Of a stretch of 64,000 bases of DNA, positions 1 through 10,439 are shown piece by piece. Every line of letters begins with the position of its first letter. The first letter of the stretch is position 1. A program made the translations under genes and the position numbers. The notes under the pieces were generated by a model. It worked only from the letters and a program-made list of their open reading frames with translations. It made no database searches and was not told where the DNA came from. The stretch comes from Poecilobothrus nobilitatus (Eukaryota > Arthropoda > Insecta > Diptera > Dolichopodidae), in contig OX352772.1 of NCBI GenBank assembly GCA_947095535.1, positions 41,125,445-41,189,444 of the forward strand, given 5' to 3'.

Positions 1-1330
1 AGAAGGAAAGGAATGTGAAAAGGAAAAAAATGTGTTATTTGCTCCGATGAACACAATGCTTTTTCTAAAGAGTGCGCTGAATTTATAAAAGAAAAATCAC
101 AAAATACAAAAAATAAAAACTTTAGAAAAGGTTAGCATACAAGAAGCCAAAAGGAGGTACACAGAACGGACTCGTACATTTACAACATATTTTGCTCAAA
201 TAGCAAGTAATGTAAATAATGGACCAAAATCTTTAATACCATAAATAATGCAGCAAAATAAATACAATAAACACTACAATAACAAATATTTCAACAACTA
301 ATAATCCATTTATACTAAATGTATATTCAGGTTTATCTACATACAACATCATTTGATAATTGTAATAGTAATACAGCCAAAACTAATTCTCAAAATTTGA
401 AGGAATCAGCTTCTGAAGAAAACAAAAATGAAAAATCAATAAATAAGAATGTAACACAAATTCTGCCAAAAAAATGTCAAACAAGGAGAAAGCTTTCTTT
501 AAAAGGGAAATTAAGTACAAAAACAGAAACTAAGAAAACCAAAGTGTCGACTTTTGATGACATGGAAATAATGGAGTAAGATTTTTTTCTCTTTAGTTTT
601 TGATTCACCTTTACCTCTTTTTTTATTATTAATGCTAAATTTATTAAATATTATACAGTGGAACTGAGATGATTTTATAAGCTATTTTGACGATTTTCTT
701 TTTATTTTTTTTATTATTTTAAGAGATTTCAATGCACATAACATCTTATGGGGCTCAAATAAAGCTGATAATGGAGGAAAAATTGTAGAAAAATTTATGA
801 TAGAAAATTGCTTATGTATATTTAACAAAAATGAACCAACTTTTCTCAGTTTCTTTTACAAGACATTTAGTTCTATTGAGCAATTTCTTCAACTACATTA
901 TTAAATTATTTTGATTGGACAATAGAATCAGATCTATATGGCAGTGATCACTATCCCATAGTTTTAAAATCTCTTTTTAATTATAAACAATAGCCTTCGT
1001 CAGAAATTTAATTTACAAAAGACCGCCTGGGATAAATTTAGATCGATCATTAAGTTGGACAAAGACATATAACATTTTACCACGATTGACCATCTAGAAG
1101 CATATCTTACTCAAAATTTTATAAGCGCCTCAATAAATTCTATTCCTTTCTCATGTTCAACTCGCCCAAAAAATTGTGTGTATTTGTGGAATAAGGATAT
1201 AGAAACCCCCCCCCATCCACAATAAGAAAAGCCTTTTACGAAAATTCAAAAGAACGCTAAGGCACGGTGATTTTATAGAGATTATGAAAGCAAATAGAAC
1301 AGTGAGAAGTAATATTAAATATTAAAAATG
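1..1330 (+). mobile_element. I-clade-type non-LTR retrotransposon (LINE) remnant
   Basis: Seen: a retroviral-type zinc knuckle, C-x2-C-x3-H-x6-C, at 31-75 in the position of the end of a gag-like ORF1. An open stretch at 319-579 is rich in Lys, Ser and Asn and may be the ORF1 tail. An endonuclease begins at 722 with the RDFNAHN motif and continues to GSDHYP at 940-957. After it, 1020-1320 holds the linker usually seen between endonuclease and reverse transcriptase, with a W-N-K-D-I motif and basic residues. Known: this order (knuckle, AP endonuclease with GDFNAHN and SDHFPI motifs) is that of I/Jockey-group LINEs. The reading frames are broken many times, and the reverse transcriptase is missing downstream of about 1330. 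The 5' part lies outside the window. It is a dead copy. Confidence 0.75.
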
Positions 1331-1874
1331 AAATGTTGGTCTGAATATGTAGTCTATGTCTGAATATGTACTCTATTCGTGGGGTGCGCATGTGTGGATT
1401 TTGTATAAATTAATTTTAAATTATCAAATTTTAAAAAATCAAAAAAGAAAGAAAAAAAGATATAATAAAGTAAGTCGAAAGTTTTTTGTTTCATTCCTTT
1501 TATATATATATATATATAGTTTTTCTTTATAATGCTATATAAATTCTAAATGATTCTTATAAAACTATGTAAATTAACATATTAATGTAGTGAAAGATGT
1601 CGGTAGCCATTTTAAAAATATACTTAGCCACCAATTAATTACCTATTTGAAATTAATTAATCTAAATTAACTAAAAAGTGGGAAATTACTTAAAGTTTAT
1701 TAAAGTTTAATAAATAAATAATGATAATGATAATAATAATAATAATATAATGTAATATAAATATAAAACGATTATTTGGACAATTATGTGGCATTAAACT
1801 AAATAATTTGCTGTAATTCATGTTTGATGTTTTCCCAGTTACGCTCTGAATAACTACATTTCAACTGTATTTTC
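1331..1874. other. AT-rich stretch without a recognised gene
   Basis: I see only AT-rich sequence here. A TA microsatellite lies at about 1500-1518 and an AAT/ATG-rich simple tract at about 1717-1750. No open frame resembles a protein family I know. Confidence 0.5.
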
Positions 1875-1907
1875 GTGCTTTCTATACTCATTTCTACCAC
1901 ATATAAA

Positions 1908-2664
1908 ATGTCACAGGATATTCCAGCTTTTTCAGTTAATAATATGAAATTACACTCTAATAGTTCTTTTTCGTCGTCTATTAAAGCTCTTGTATCTCCA
2001 GTGGTTAAACCTGCTACTGTTGAACCTGATAATAATACAATTCTAATAAAACTTATTCAAGATCTCTCGGAGAGAATTGATTCAATTCAAGATATTGATG
2101 GTAAATTGATGGTAAATTAGTTGAACTCGAACGTTGTTGCAACAATAAGATTGATGGTGCTGTTAGCACTTTCAAAATGCATCAGATACCAGTGAACGTT
2201 TATCTGATCTTGAAAGGCTGTCACTGTACAATTAGCTCTTAATCAATGGTATTCCTTACGTTTCAAACGAGATCATGGAAACACTATTCAACAAACTGAC
2301 AGAAGCTACTGGGTGCAATATTAATTATACTTGTTTTGGATGGTGAAGCAGTGAAGGAGGTTCGATTGTTGTTAAATTTCGGGGAAAATCAACAAAGAAA
2401 ATTTTTTTTCGAAATACCTTGATTTTAAACTCTTAAACACTTCACATATTGGTTTTGCGGGAACTAAAAGAATTTATATTAATAAAAGTCTCACCTCAAG
2501 TACTCTAACACTTCTTCGAATAGTCAACAAAATGAAAAATGATGGTTAGATCTTTAAATCATTTACTAGGAAAGGTGTATTGTATATACAAAAAACTGAA
2601 GATGGTGAAGTCATCAAAATTACCTCCAGGGATCACGTCATATCTGGTTCTACAAGCATCTAAG
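1908..2664 (+). pseudogene. LINE ORF1 remnant with FP-like C-terminal domain
   Basis: The ATG at 1908 opens a frame beginning MSQDIPAF, with a Ser-rich N-terminus and a leucine/isoleucine-rich stretch that could be a coiled coil. Frameshifts follow near 2110 and 2220. Further on, one can read a segment like NGIPYVSNEIMETLFNKLTE and then a block ending in RIYINKSLTS near 2460-2500. Known: this layout (coiled coil, then a domain with an 'I-I-N/E-x-L-T' motif, as in baculovirus FP proteins) is common in ORF1 of insect CR1/Jockey-type LINEs, where ORF1 acts as an RNA-binding chaperone. Inference: same role in the intact ancestor. The frame is broken at least three times. Confidence 0.6.
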
Positions 2665-3387
2665 GTCTTGTTATTTAAGTTGAAATCAGAATACGTCGTA
2701 ATATATATAGCTAAGTATAGCATAATGACTAAATCTAATAAACCAAATATCATAATAAGCATTTTATAGGTGGTCAACCTTTGTTTCATTTGCATTCCAT
2801 ATAAACTTAATACGAGTGTATTGACCGTCTAGTAATAATAAACTTACCATATTATAATGCTTATACAACTTATCATATATTGGCAATACATTGCATTTCT
2901 TAATCATAATTAACCGTATATGATACTTTCTTGATAACAATAAGAATGCACTAGTTATGCTATGCTTATGTTTATAATATATCATTAACGATAAGAATGT
3001 AATTGATATTGATTAACAAATATGTTAGTTTATTAACTTAATTATATCTTAGTATTGTATTAGATACATATTGTAATGTATTGGTAGCGTTAGTAATAAG
3101 TTATAAATAAGCAAATCTGATTAGAAGGAAAGGAAATCAAATAAGGAAAAAGTTTACAATGGACTTTCGTGAGTTTCATTTATCTACATTACAACGTCTT
3201 CATGTTTTGTGGCTATTAATAACTATATCTTTTTATTTTGTTTTGTTTTTTCTTAAATTAAAGTTTTTGAAAATACTGGATTAATTGAAAAACTTGTATT
3301 AATATTTCTGTTTCAATAACTTTCTTTTACTTAATTTACTTAATAATTATTCTTTTAAAGCAAATAAATCACGTAATAAAACAAGAA
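2665..3387. other. AT-rich gap between LINE ORF1 and ORF2
   Basis: About 720 bases separate the ORF1 remnant from the endonuclease, much more than LINEs usually have. I see no coding signal on either strand. The stretch may be another insertion, such as a solo LTR or a MITE, but I could not find clean ends. Confidence 0.4.
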
Positions 3388-3910
3388 AATGTCTGGTATC
3401 AATCGTGGGGATTCTCAATTTTCTTCTATTCCGAACACAATCTTAAAACTAGGACTAAGTAATGCCAAGCAATGCTTAATGTCATCCACATTAACATCAG
3501 AAGTCTGTATTCTAAGATTTATATACTTCGATCCGTTATTCATAAAACACAAGCTCAGGTTATGTTTATATCGCAGACATGGTTGGATCCGGACTTACCT
3601 TCTGACAGTGTCAGAATTTTTGGCTACAAGTTACGAGTATATTGAAATGACAGGGCTAAACTTGACTCCAATAGGCAATGGACTCATGGAGGAGGGGTGG
3701 TATGTACGTTGTGGTATAATATTAAAATTACTGATCATGATACTGTAAGAATTATAATTGATACAAATAAAGTAGTAAGTAATAGTAAACGTGAAATAAA
3801 TTTTTTTAAGTATAACAAAAATAATTTAATTAATCAACTAACCAATAGTCAATTGTTAACTACGTTTTTCACTGATTTTAATAATAAAGTATTGATATTA
3901 GTTAGGAACT
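3388..3910 (+). pseudogene. LINE ORF2 endonuclease remnant (copy A)
   Basis: Around 3475-3560 the frame reads HINIRSLYSK followed by a hydrophobic strand, then FISQTWLDPDLPSDSV at about 3560-3610 and a GGGV turn near 3690. Known: N-I-R-S-L, S/E-T-W-L and R-G-G-G-V are the first three signature blocks of the AP endonuclease that starts ORF2 in Jockey/CR1-type LINEs; it nicks the target site. The catalytic Glu of the ETWL block is replaced by Gln (QTWL). The frame shifts between these blocks, so the protein is dead. Confidence 0.7.
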
Positions 3911-3989
3911 GAAAAAATTAGTAGATAAATTTGTTGTTAAGAAAATTCTCCGAGATAAAAGCAATGGGTGGTTTTCTAATAAACTTGAA

Positions 3990-4464
3990 CTAATGAAATG
4001 TGATAAAATTAATACAACAATGCAACTTGGTCAAATAATATTAGGGATTGGGAAAGATACAGAATTGCAAGAAATAATTATAGGAGATGTTTGAATACTG
4101 TAAAAAACTAATTTTTGGTTAATAAAATTAATGGAACCAATGATCAGAAAAGTATGTGGAAATTTTTAAAAACGTATATATTGAAACAAACAAATTATAA
4201 AGATAATTATAGTTTTTTTTTAATGAAAATGAGTTTGCTGACAAGTTCAATAAATATATTAAAGATAGTATAATTGAAATTAATCATACTATTCCAAATG
4301 TTCCATTTATAAATAAAGTGAATTGGTGTATTAGTCAGTTCAAATTTAAACTAATTAATAAAAATGAATTGAAGGAAACTCTTAAATCTATGAAGAATAA
4401 AAAAGATATTAATTATGTGAGTGTGCAAATATTATTGGATTGTTTTGATTACATTGGCGATGCT
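3990..4464 (+). pseudogene. LINE ORF2 linker and start of reverse transcriptase (copy A, left of hAT)
   Basis: The stretch reads, with small frame breaks, WERYRIARNNYR, then KSMWKFLKT, then a segment ending in DCFDYIGDA at 4464. It aligns by eye with copy B at 11100-11470 on the minus strand (EEWNKYKIIRNKYK, QKSMWRRIK, QFRFKLL). Known: this is the linker between endonuclease and reverse transcriptase plus the first reverse transcriptase blocks. It stops exactly at the hAT target duplication and resumes at 6671 in the same frame. Confidence 0.75.
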
Positions 4465-4483
4465 TAGTGATTGCAATATCCAT

Positions 4484-4565
4484 AATCGATAAACTAGTAA
4501 ATCGATTAATCGGAACAAAATATTATTTTAAAATTATCGATAAATGCTCTTAATATTATCGATAA
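4484..4565. promoter_or_regulatory. Subterminal ATCGAT repeats of hAT-A (left end)
   Basis: Four motifs lie within about 80 bases: AATCGATAA at 4484-4492, AATCGATTA at 4500-4508, TATCGATAA at 4535-4543 and TATCGATAA at 4557-4565. Related motifs occur inside the right end: TTATCGA at 6594-6600, AATCGATAA at 6603-6611, and a TTATCGAATT at about 6623. Known: hAT transposases bind short subterminal repeats, often through the BED finger. Inference: these are the binding sites of this element's transposase. Confidence 0.6.
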
Positions 4566-4883
4566 TTCATAAAAATACAACACACTTTATTCGAAATTTC
4601 TGAAAATGTTTTTCAAAATGTTTGTTAGTGATTTCAAAATTGAAAATATAAACAGTAGTCCATGTTTTTTGCTATGATTTATGTTGTTATTGTGGTTGTT
4701 GCAATTGCAATTCAGAAATCATTAAACTGTGAAACTTAATTGTACTAGATTTTGTTCAATTTTTTTTTTGTAAAATTGCTAAAAAATTTTTCGTTTGTAA
4801 AATTGTTAAAAAGATAAGAACGGCTTTTTTTAATTTAAGGTATATTATTATACGTGTTGAATACGGTTAATATTTTTCAAGCC

Positions 4884-6518
4884 ATGGCGAATAATACAAA
4901 TACAAATGTAAATGATAAGAATAAAGATTCACCTTGGAATTATTTTAACCGCTCTAAAGATGTAAATGCAGGTATGTGCACAATTTAAGGTTGCTCGCAA
5001 ACTATAAAATCCGCAGGCAGAACGAACAGTGGTTTACGTATCCATCTTAAAACATAGCATAGCTTTATTAAAAAGAGATAAAATTTGTGGAACCTCGAGC
5101 TCCAGCGGAATAAAAACTGCAAAAATATCAACTGGAGTCGATTGTTCTGAAAAAATTAGAAAATTTTTCACCAAAACCATTGGTGATTCTCTACCTGCAT
5201 TTATATCTATGACAAGCAAAGATGGCCTGGCATTTAAAACATTTTGTACATCATATGATTTGAGATAGCTATTAACAAGTAAAGGTCATCAGCAAATTTC
5301 TAAATCATCCAACACAATTAGAAATATAGTTTTATCGTTAAAAATCGCCGTATATGAATATTAAAATTCACGCAAATAACATGTTTTGGAACCTTGGCTT
5401 AACGCGAGTGTATGGATGCCAGCAGAGAAAGTGCGTTGAGCTGCTTGGCGAAAAATTAAGTGAATTTAAATTTTCATTTGATATTATTTCAATAACAACG
5501 AATGGTGCTTCCGTGATGACGAAAGTGGGCAAATTGGTAAATTCACACCATGAGCTTTGCTTATCGCATGGTATACAATTAGCTGTGGTAAAAGTTCTTT
5601 ATAAAAAAACATACCGTAAATGAAGATTGAAATAATTATGAGAATTCAAATAATGATGAAGATGATGAAAATTATCTATAATTTCACCCACAAATGATAG
5701 TGTTCTCCAAAAATATGTAAAAGAAAAATTCGGAAAAGTAATGGAATTGAAATTTGATTCGAAAACACGATGGAATAGTTTACTAGATATGCTCGAACGG
5801 TTTCAACTAATAAAAAATTCGGTAAGAAAAAGTCTAATTCACCTTAACATAGATATTAGCTTTTCAGATGAAAAATTTAACTAGTATATCTGCGCTTCTT
5901 GCAATTAAAGTGGCGGTGGAAACACTTTGTTGTCGAGACACGAATTTTTTTAGTGCTGACATTACTTTAAAATTTATGCTGGATGAATTATCTCAACAAA
6001 ACAGCTCAGATATTTTTCCGCACAGCTACTTTGCATCAAACGAAGAAGATATTTTATCAAACAAATAAAACTTCAATAGCTAAAGCTATTGTAAAATTGG
6101 TGATGAGACATTGTGATAAAAATGATGAAAACTTTGGTGAAAATACATATGATAATATAGAAGAAGTTTCAGAGGTGTCACACAATCCTGTTCCTGACCT
6201 TATATTATCAATGAAAGAAAAACTTCACCTAGTTATACAAGAGAAATCAAATTTAAATCTAGAAGGTCCACAAGGATCACACAAAGAACGTTAGGAGATA
6301 TAAATAAAATTATCAAAAGAGAAATGATGTACTTTGAAAATGTGAAAGTTCGTGGTAAATACTTAGAATTAGTTTATAATTAAACAAGATCCGTGCAACC
6401 AACAAGCGTTGAATTAGAAAGGGCGTTTTCAGCCGCAGGGATATTCTGCACAAAAATACGATCATGATTAAGTGATGAGCCTAAATGCGCTATGTTTTTT
6501 AAGAGCATTTTTCAATAA
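4884..6518 (+). pseudogene. hAT transposase with BED zinc finger, broken (hAT-A)
   Basis: The ATG at 4884 starts MANNTNTN. A BED-like finger follows at about 4935-5050 (SPWNYFNRS, then Cys, then LRIHLKT-H) with one in-frame stop. The core reads GLTRVYG, KCVELLGEKL, then TNGASVMTKVGKL and LSHGIQLAVV at 5380-5590. A KTRWNSLLDML block lies near 5760-5795 and the C-terminal dimerisation part, ELERAFSAAGIFCTKIRS, near 6410-6470. Known: these are the successive blocks of BED-type hAT transposases, ending in the hATC dimerisation domain. Stops and frameshifts (for example near 5620 and 6060) make it non-functional. The second catalytic Asp is replaced in TNGASVM, where TDGASVM is usual. Confidence 0.85.
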
Positions 6519-6670
6519 GTTAAATTAAATAAAAAAAACTTTAATAAAGAATTTTTTAATTAAATTTGAATTGCTTCTTTTTTTTATCCATAATTATCGA
6601 AAAATCGATAAATAAATTTTTTTTATCGAATTATCAATAATTTTATTTTTATGATATTTTGCAATCCCTA

Positions 6671-7440
6671 GCGATGCTGTATTAAATTTGATAAATAAGT
6701 CTTTACAAAGTGGATGCTATCCTGAATGTTGAAAAGAATCTGTTATTGTACCAGTAGAAAATATAAAAAATTCAATTAATTGTTCTGATTTTCCTCCTGT
6801 CAATGTGATTATAACAGAAGCTAAATTAGAGAAAGTGATGCATAAGCAGTTTCTTGAATTTTTGGATGACATTAATTTGATTTTTGAGCATCAGTCTGGC
6901 TTCAGAAAATTTCATAGTTGTGAAGCCCTTTTGACTTTAGTTGTTGCAAATTGGAGAGTATCTATTAGTAAGAAAAATGTGATTGTATCAGTATTCATCG
7001 ATTTGAGGAGAGCATTTGAAACAGTTTATCAACATATCGTATTAGAGAAATTGTGTAGTTATGGTGTGCGTGATGTAGAATAGGTGTGGCTTGTTTCATA
7101 TGTAAGAAATAGAAGACAGCGTACGAACGTAAACAAAGTGCTATCTAGTTCTATCGAAATTGGTATATGTGTACCCCAAGGTACGATAATAGGGATATTA
7201 TTATTTTTGTTATATGTTAATGATATGGAGAAAGATTTTTATACTTCAGATTAAACTTCCTGAGAACTGAAAATGGTAAGAAAACAATTCTTTACAATGG
7301 GTTAAAAATGTTTAATGAACTACCTGCAGATATCAAATCTATAAATAACTTAAATGCTTATAAAATTAAAGTAACTGAATTTGTAAAAAATAATTTTAAT
7401 AACTTTAAATATTTGTTTTTGTATTCAATGTTTGCTTTTT
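6671..7440 (+). pseudogene. LINE ORF2 reverse transcriptase, right part, FADD core deleted (copy A)
   Basis: After the hAT, the frame continues VLNLINKSLQSG and VIVPVENIKN, then at 6805-7083 QSGFRKFHSCEALLTLVV and SVFIDLRRAFETV (blocks 2-3 of reverse transcriptase). A stop TAG at 7081 is followed in frame by VPQGTIIGILLF and LYVNDMEKDFY, reaching about 7250. At that point the sequence jumps to RTENGKKTILYNGLKMFNELP, which in copy B lies at the extreme C-terminus. The FADD block and about 200 residues of thumb are therefore missing. The copy was dead before or besides the hAT insertion. Confidence 0.8.
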
Positions 7441-7644
7441 TATTATTTTCCTTCTTTTTACTTCAAATTTTTAAAATACTTTTGTAAAATCTTTATATGT
7501 TATATGATGAAATAGTAATTTTTTACTACATTAATAAATAAAATAAAATAAAAAATTAAGTTTTTGAAAGATTTCCTTTTATAAAGGTATAAATTTTAAA
7601 TTCGTTTATTTTTTTTATAATTTTAAAGGAATATTTATTTTGTA

Positions 7645-7905
7645 GGAACAAATTGATTTAGAACTAGTAAATAATGAATGGAAGCAACATGCTCCCATAA
7701 ATTATAAAGAATATGATTTTGATCCTACAGTTGAAGTCGAACTTTATTGGAATAAAGTATTTCAATTGAAAAATGGTAGTGGCACTCCTCTTTTTCAAAA
7801 TTTGAAAAAAATTTTTAGTTTACTGTTAGTATTGCTATTTTTTAATGATTCAGTTGAAAGGATTTTTAGCAATTTGAGTTTAGACTTAAATTTTAAATAC
7901 CTTAA
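7645..7905 (+). pseudogene. hAT C-terminal dimerisation fragment
   Basis: From 7645, just after an acceptor-like TTTTGTAG, the frame reads EQIDLELVNNEWKQ, then YWNKVFQLKNGSGTPLFQNL and LFFNDSVERIFSNL. Known: W-x-x-V-...-N-G-x-G-x-P-L-F and N-x-S-V-E-R-x-F-S are the hATC motifs that close many insect hAT transposases. Nothing of the catalytic core is nearby. The relation to the hAT fragment at 11550 is unknown. Confidence 0.65.
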
Positions 7906-8306
7906 ACAGGTATTTTTTATATTTAGGTATTATATGTGTAAAATGTTATTAATAATTAATTTGCATTTGATTAATGTAAAAAAAAATACAATTCGTTGAC
8001 AGCTGCATTCAGGTCTTATTTTTCAACAAAATAAAATGGAACTGGTTATATATATTCATTCAATATATATATATAACCATCAGAGATACCATCAACAGCC
8101 GCATTGTACACGTTAACACTCCCAACGATTTGCAACGTATACGAGAAGAAAAATAAATATATTTATATTCAAAGAAAAGGTACAATTCAACTTTATATTA
8201 TTGCGGTTGGTACCGAAATTAATAAGTTAAGTAATTTTTATGCATGATATCAAAAGTTCTTTTTTTTTTAGACTCTTTAGAAACATTTAAAAACTAAACT
8301 ATTAAA
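7906..8306. other. AT-rich spacer with a small palindrome
   Basis: No gene seen. Around 8045-8080 a TATATATATTCATTCAATATATATAT palindromic tract is flanked by GGTTA and TAACC, a likely simple hairpin. Confidence 0.4.
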
Positions 8307-8435
8307 ATGCACCTTAAATGTTATCGTGTTTTTGATGTTTTGCCAGAACTTGTAAATCATTTTAGATTAATTCACGATCTTATATGCAAAAATAATTTTA
8401 CTTGTGTGTTTGAAAAATGTCGTCTCTGGCATTAA
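8307..8435 (+). pseudogene. Possible C2H2-like zinc-finger fragment
   Basis: A 42-residue frame from the ATG at 8307 reads LKCYRVFDVLPELVNHFRLIH, with the H-x4-H end of a finger, then FTCVFEKC, which could begin a second finger. One Cys of the first finger is missing. N-terminal pairs of such fingers occur in several insect transposon proteins. The match is weak and could be chance. Confidence 0.3.
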
Positions 8436-9271
8436 AGATGATTTAACTGCTCGTAAAGCCAAAAACTTTGTCCAAAATTTAGCCGAAGATAAATTTACTT
8501 TTTAATTGACATTACTCTAATTTTATAAATACATACTTATACAAAATACTCACTCTCATAACTCAAGATTAATAAATTAAAAATATTCGCCATTTATTTG
8601 CAACTTTTATAATAATTATATATTATGTAGGTATATAAAGGTACAATTGACAACAATGGTTTTTTTTATAATATGAAAAAAATGTACAAAATAATCTTTA
8701 AAACCTTATTACAACATAATAGGTTTTGCACTTTCTAAGAACCTTTTTCGGCTATTTTTATGTTCTTATATTATTATTATTTGTTAAAAATAACAAAAAA
8801 TTTATTTTAAGAAAGAAAAAATGGAACAAGCAAAAAAAGTTCATTTTTAAATTGATATAATGGTGCTATGTATTGTCTGCAAATTTAAATTTCCGTTAGA
8901 TTTTTGTTAATATTGTGAATACAATTTTTCTTGCACTACTCGCTAGAAACTTGGTATATTAAGCAGATGTTTATTTTGTTTTTCTCAAAATCTTATATTT
9001 TATACTCTTGTTAAAATGCTTAATGAATGAATACATATGTAAGAAAATCTATTATAATTAATTTATATAATTGTGGTAAATAAAATCCAATCCTTCAGTA
9101 TCAAGAACATTCAGTAAATAACTCCAGCTTTAATAGAAATCGAAATCAATAGAAAACGAAATAGATGAAATTGGTGACCAAATAGCAGAAATTGCGGAAA
9201 TGGGTAGACAAATAGAGGAAAACTTCTTCTCTGGATTCTTCTCTAGAAAATAATTCAAATGTAGTTAGTAA
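8436..9271. other. AT-rich stretch without a recognised gene
   Basis: Nothing recognisable on either strand. Around 9130-9250 short Glu/Ile/Asn-rich open bits (EIDEIGDQIAEI-like) precede the DGC-GQNKN fragment and may be its N-terminus. Confidence 0.4.
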
Positions 9272-9460
9272 ATGGAACAGAAAAATGTCCAAAGAAAAAC
9301 GGAAAAAAGTAAACCATATGTAAGTGTTGCCAACAAAATGATTTTAGAAAGGAAATTAAAGCCCCTAAATAATTGCCGAAACAAATACAAAGATAAAATT
9401 CCTGTCATACTTCAAAAAGATTATTTCGACAAATATTGGTCATTAGGGACTTACAACTAA
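9272..9460 (+). pseudogene. N-terminal fragment of the DNC/DGC-GQNKN family
   Basis: The frame holds KPYVSVANKMILERKLKP, then a Cys/Arg/Lys-rich C-R-N-K-Y-K-D-K block, then FDKYWSLGTYN. From memory, an uncharacterised protein family common in insects and other animals starts with a P-Y-V-S-x-x-N block, a C-R-x-K-C-R-x-K stretch and F-x-x-Y/F-W-x-L. The downstream middle domain and the catalytic-like DNC-GQNKN motif are missing here; a LINE begins about 20 bases further on. The chimeric copy at 36887 shows the rest of the family. Function is not known; a transposase role is inference. Confidence 0.5.
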
Positions 9461-9665
9461 ACTATTTTATATATATATATTTATTATATATTTTTATTTA
9501 TTTATTTTATTTATTTATTTAGTAATTTCTTACTATTATATACAATTCATTACATTATTTTTTATCAACTGATTTGTTTTTTTTTTTTAATATTTAACAT
9601 TTATTTTTTTAATTAATATCTTGAACATACTTATTTAAATTCTTTTAAAAGATCAAAAAAATTTT

Positions 9666-10430
9666 TTAATTTTTTAAATTATTTGGTAATTCATTATATA
9701 ATTTTAATCCATTGTACATTAACATATTTTGTGTTTTGCTTTTTTTAAATAAACTTAATCTAAAATTCAAAATGATTCTTAAATAATAGTTTTGAACGTC
9801 TTGAGCATAAACTAATCTGTTGGTTAAATATACTGGCATTAGTTTATTTTTTATTTTAAATATTATTAACAAAACATTAAATTTAATTTTTTGTGACACG
9901 CTCATTTAAAACAATCTAACATAAATGATTTAGACGAATACCTGCCTAACTTTAATATAATTCTCATTCCTCGATTTTGCAATTTTTGTAGCCTACTAAG
10001 CATCTCTAAGTTAAACATAAAAATAATTGAGGAACAATATTCAAAATGCGGTCTTACTATTACATTATACAGTTTAATTGCACTTAACATCGTTAAATTA
10101 TTTCTAATTTTATAGAAAAAACCTAATTTTTTATTAATGTTTTTACATATATATTCCATATGAGCTTTAAAATTTAATTTATCATCAATAACTACGCCTA
10201 TGTATTTAATTTTATTTATTCTATCTATTATTTTGTTCTCAATTATAATTTCTTTACTTATATTACTATTTATTATCATACATTTAGTCTTTTCGAAATT
10301 AAGCTTTAATTTGTTATTAATAAACCATTTATTCAATTTTTCTAAGTCCTGGTTAATTTTTAAACTACATTCATCAATTGCATTTCATTCTACATAAAGC
10401 AAAGCATTATCGGCAAATAATGCAATATTA
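9666..10430 (-). pseudogene. LINE copy B: reverse transcriptase core end, thumb and C-terminus
   Basis: On the minus strand the FADD block at 10406-10417 reads FADN, so the second catalytic Asp is changed by one base. After it come INQDLEKLNKWFINNKLKLN, then IKYIGVVIDDKLNFKAHMEYI and IVRPHFEYCSSIIF in the 144-residue frame 9902-10336. The 79-residue frame 9666-9905 closes with YNGLKLYNELPNNLKN. Known: LGV-D-L-F-x-x-H and R-x-x-x-E-Y are the thumb motifs of Jockey/CR1-type LINEs. One frameshift separates the two frames at about 9903. Confidence 0.8.
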
Positions 10431-10439
10431 CCAAAATTT

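Larger units (their letters stand above)
4465..6670 (+). mobile_element. Complete hAT transposon (hAT-A), 2206 bases, with 8-base TSD
   Basis: Seen: the 8 bases GCGATGCT occur at 4457-4464 and again at 6671-6678. The ends between them are inverted repeats: the left starts TAGTGATTGCAATAT and the right, read on the other strand, TAGGGATTGCAAAAT (13 of 15 equal). Removing the element and one duplication restores the LINE reading frame. Known: 8-base target duplications and short TIRs starting TA or CA mark hAT elements. ATCGAT-type motifs are repeated just inside both ends. The internal gene is a broken BED-finger transposase. Confidence 0.95.
1880..7556 (+). mobile_element. LINE copy A, split by a hAT insertion
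   Basis: Parts of one LINE can be followed in order on the plus strand: ORF1 with a baculovirus-FP-like C-terminal domain (1908-2664), endonuclease (from about 3388), linker and start of reverse transcriptase (about 3990-4464), then the rest of the reverse transcriptase (6671-7440). A tail of AATAAA/TAAAA repeats ends near 7556. The hAT element at 4465-6670 interrupts it; when it is skipped the reading frame continues directly. The ORF1-ORF2 gap (2665-3387) is longer than expected and may hold another insertion. The copy lacks the FADD core of the reverse transcriptase. The minus-strand element at 9480-11550 is the same family, by shared protein similarity in the QSGFRK-HS-E region. Confidence 0.8.
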
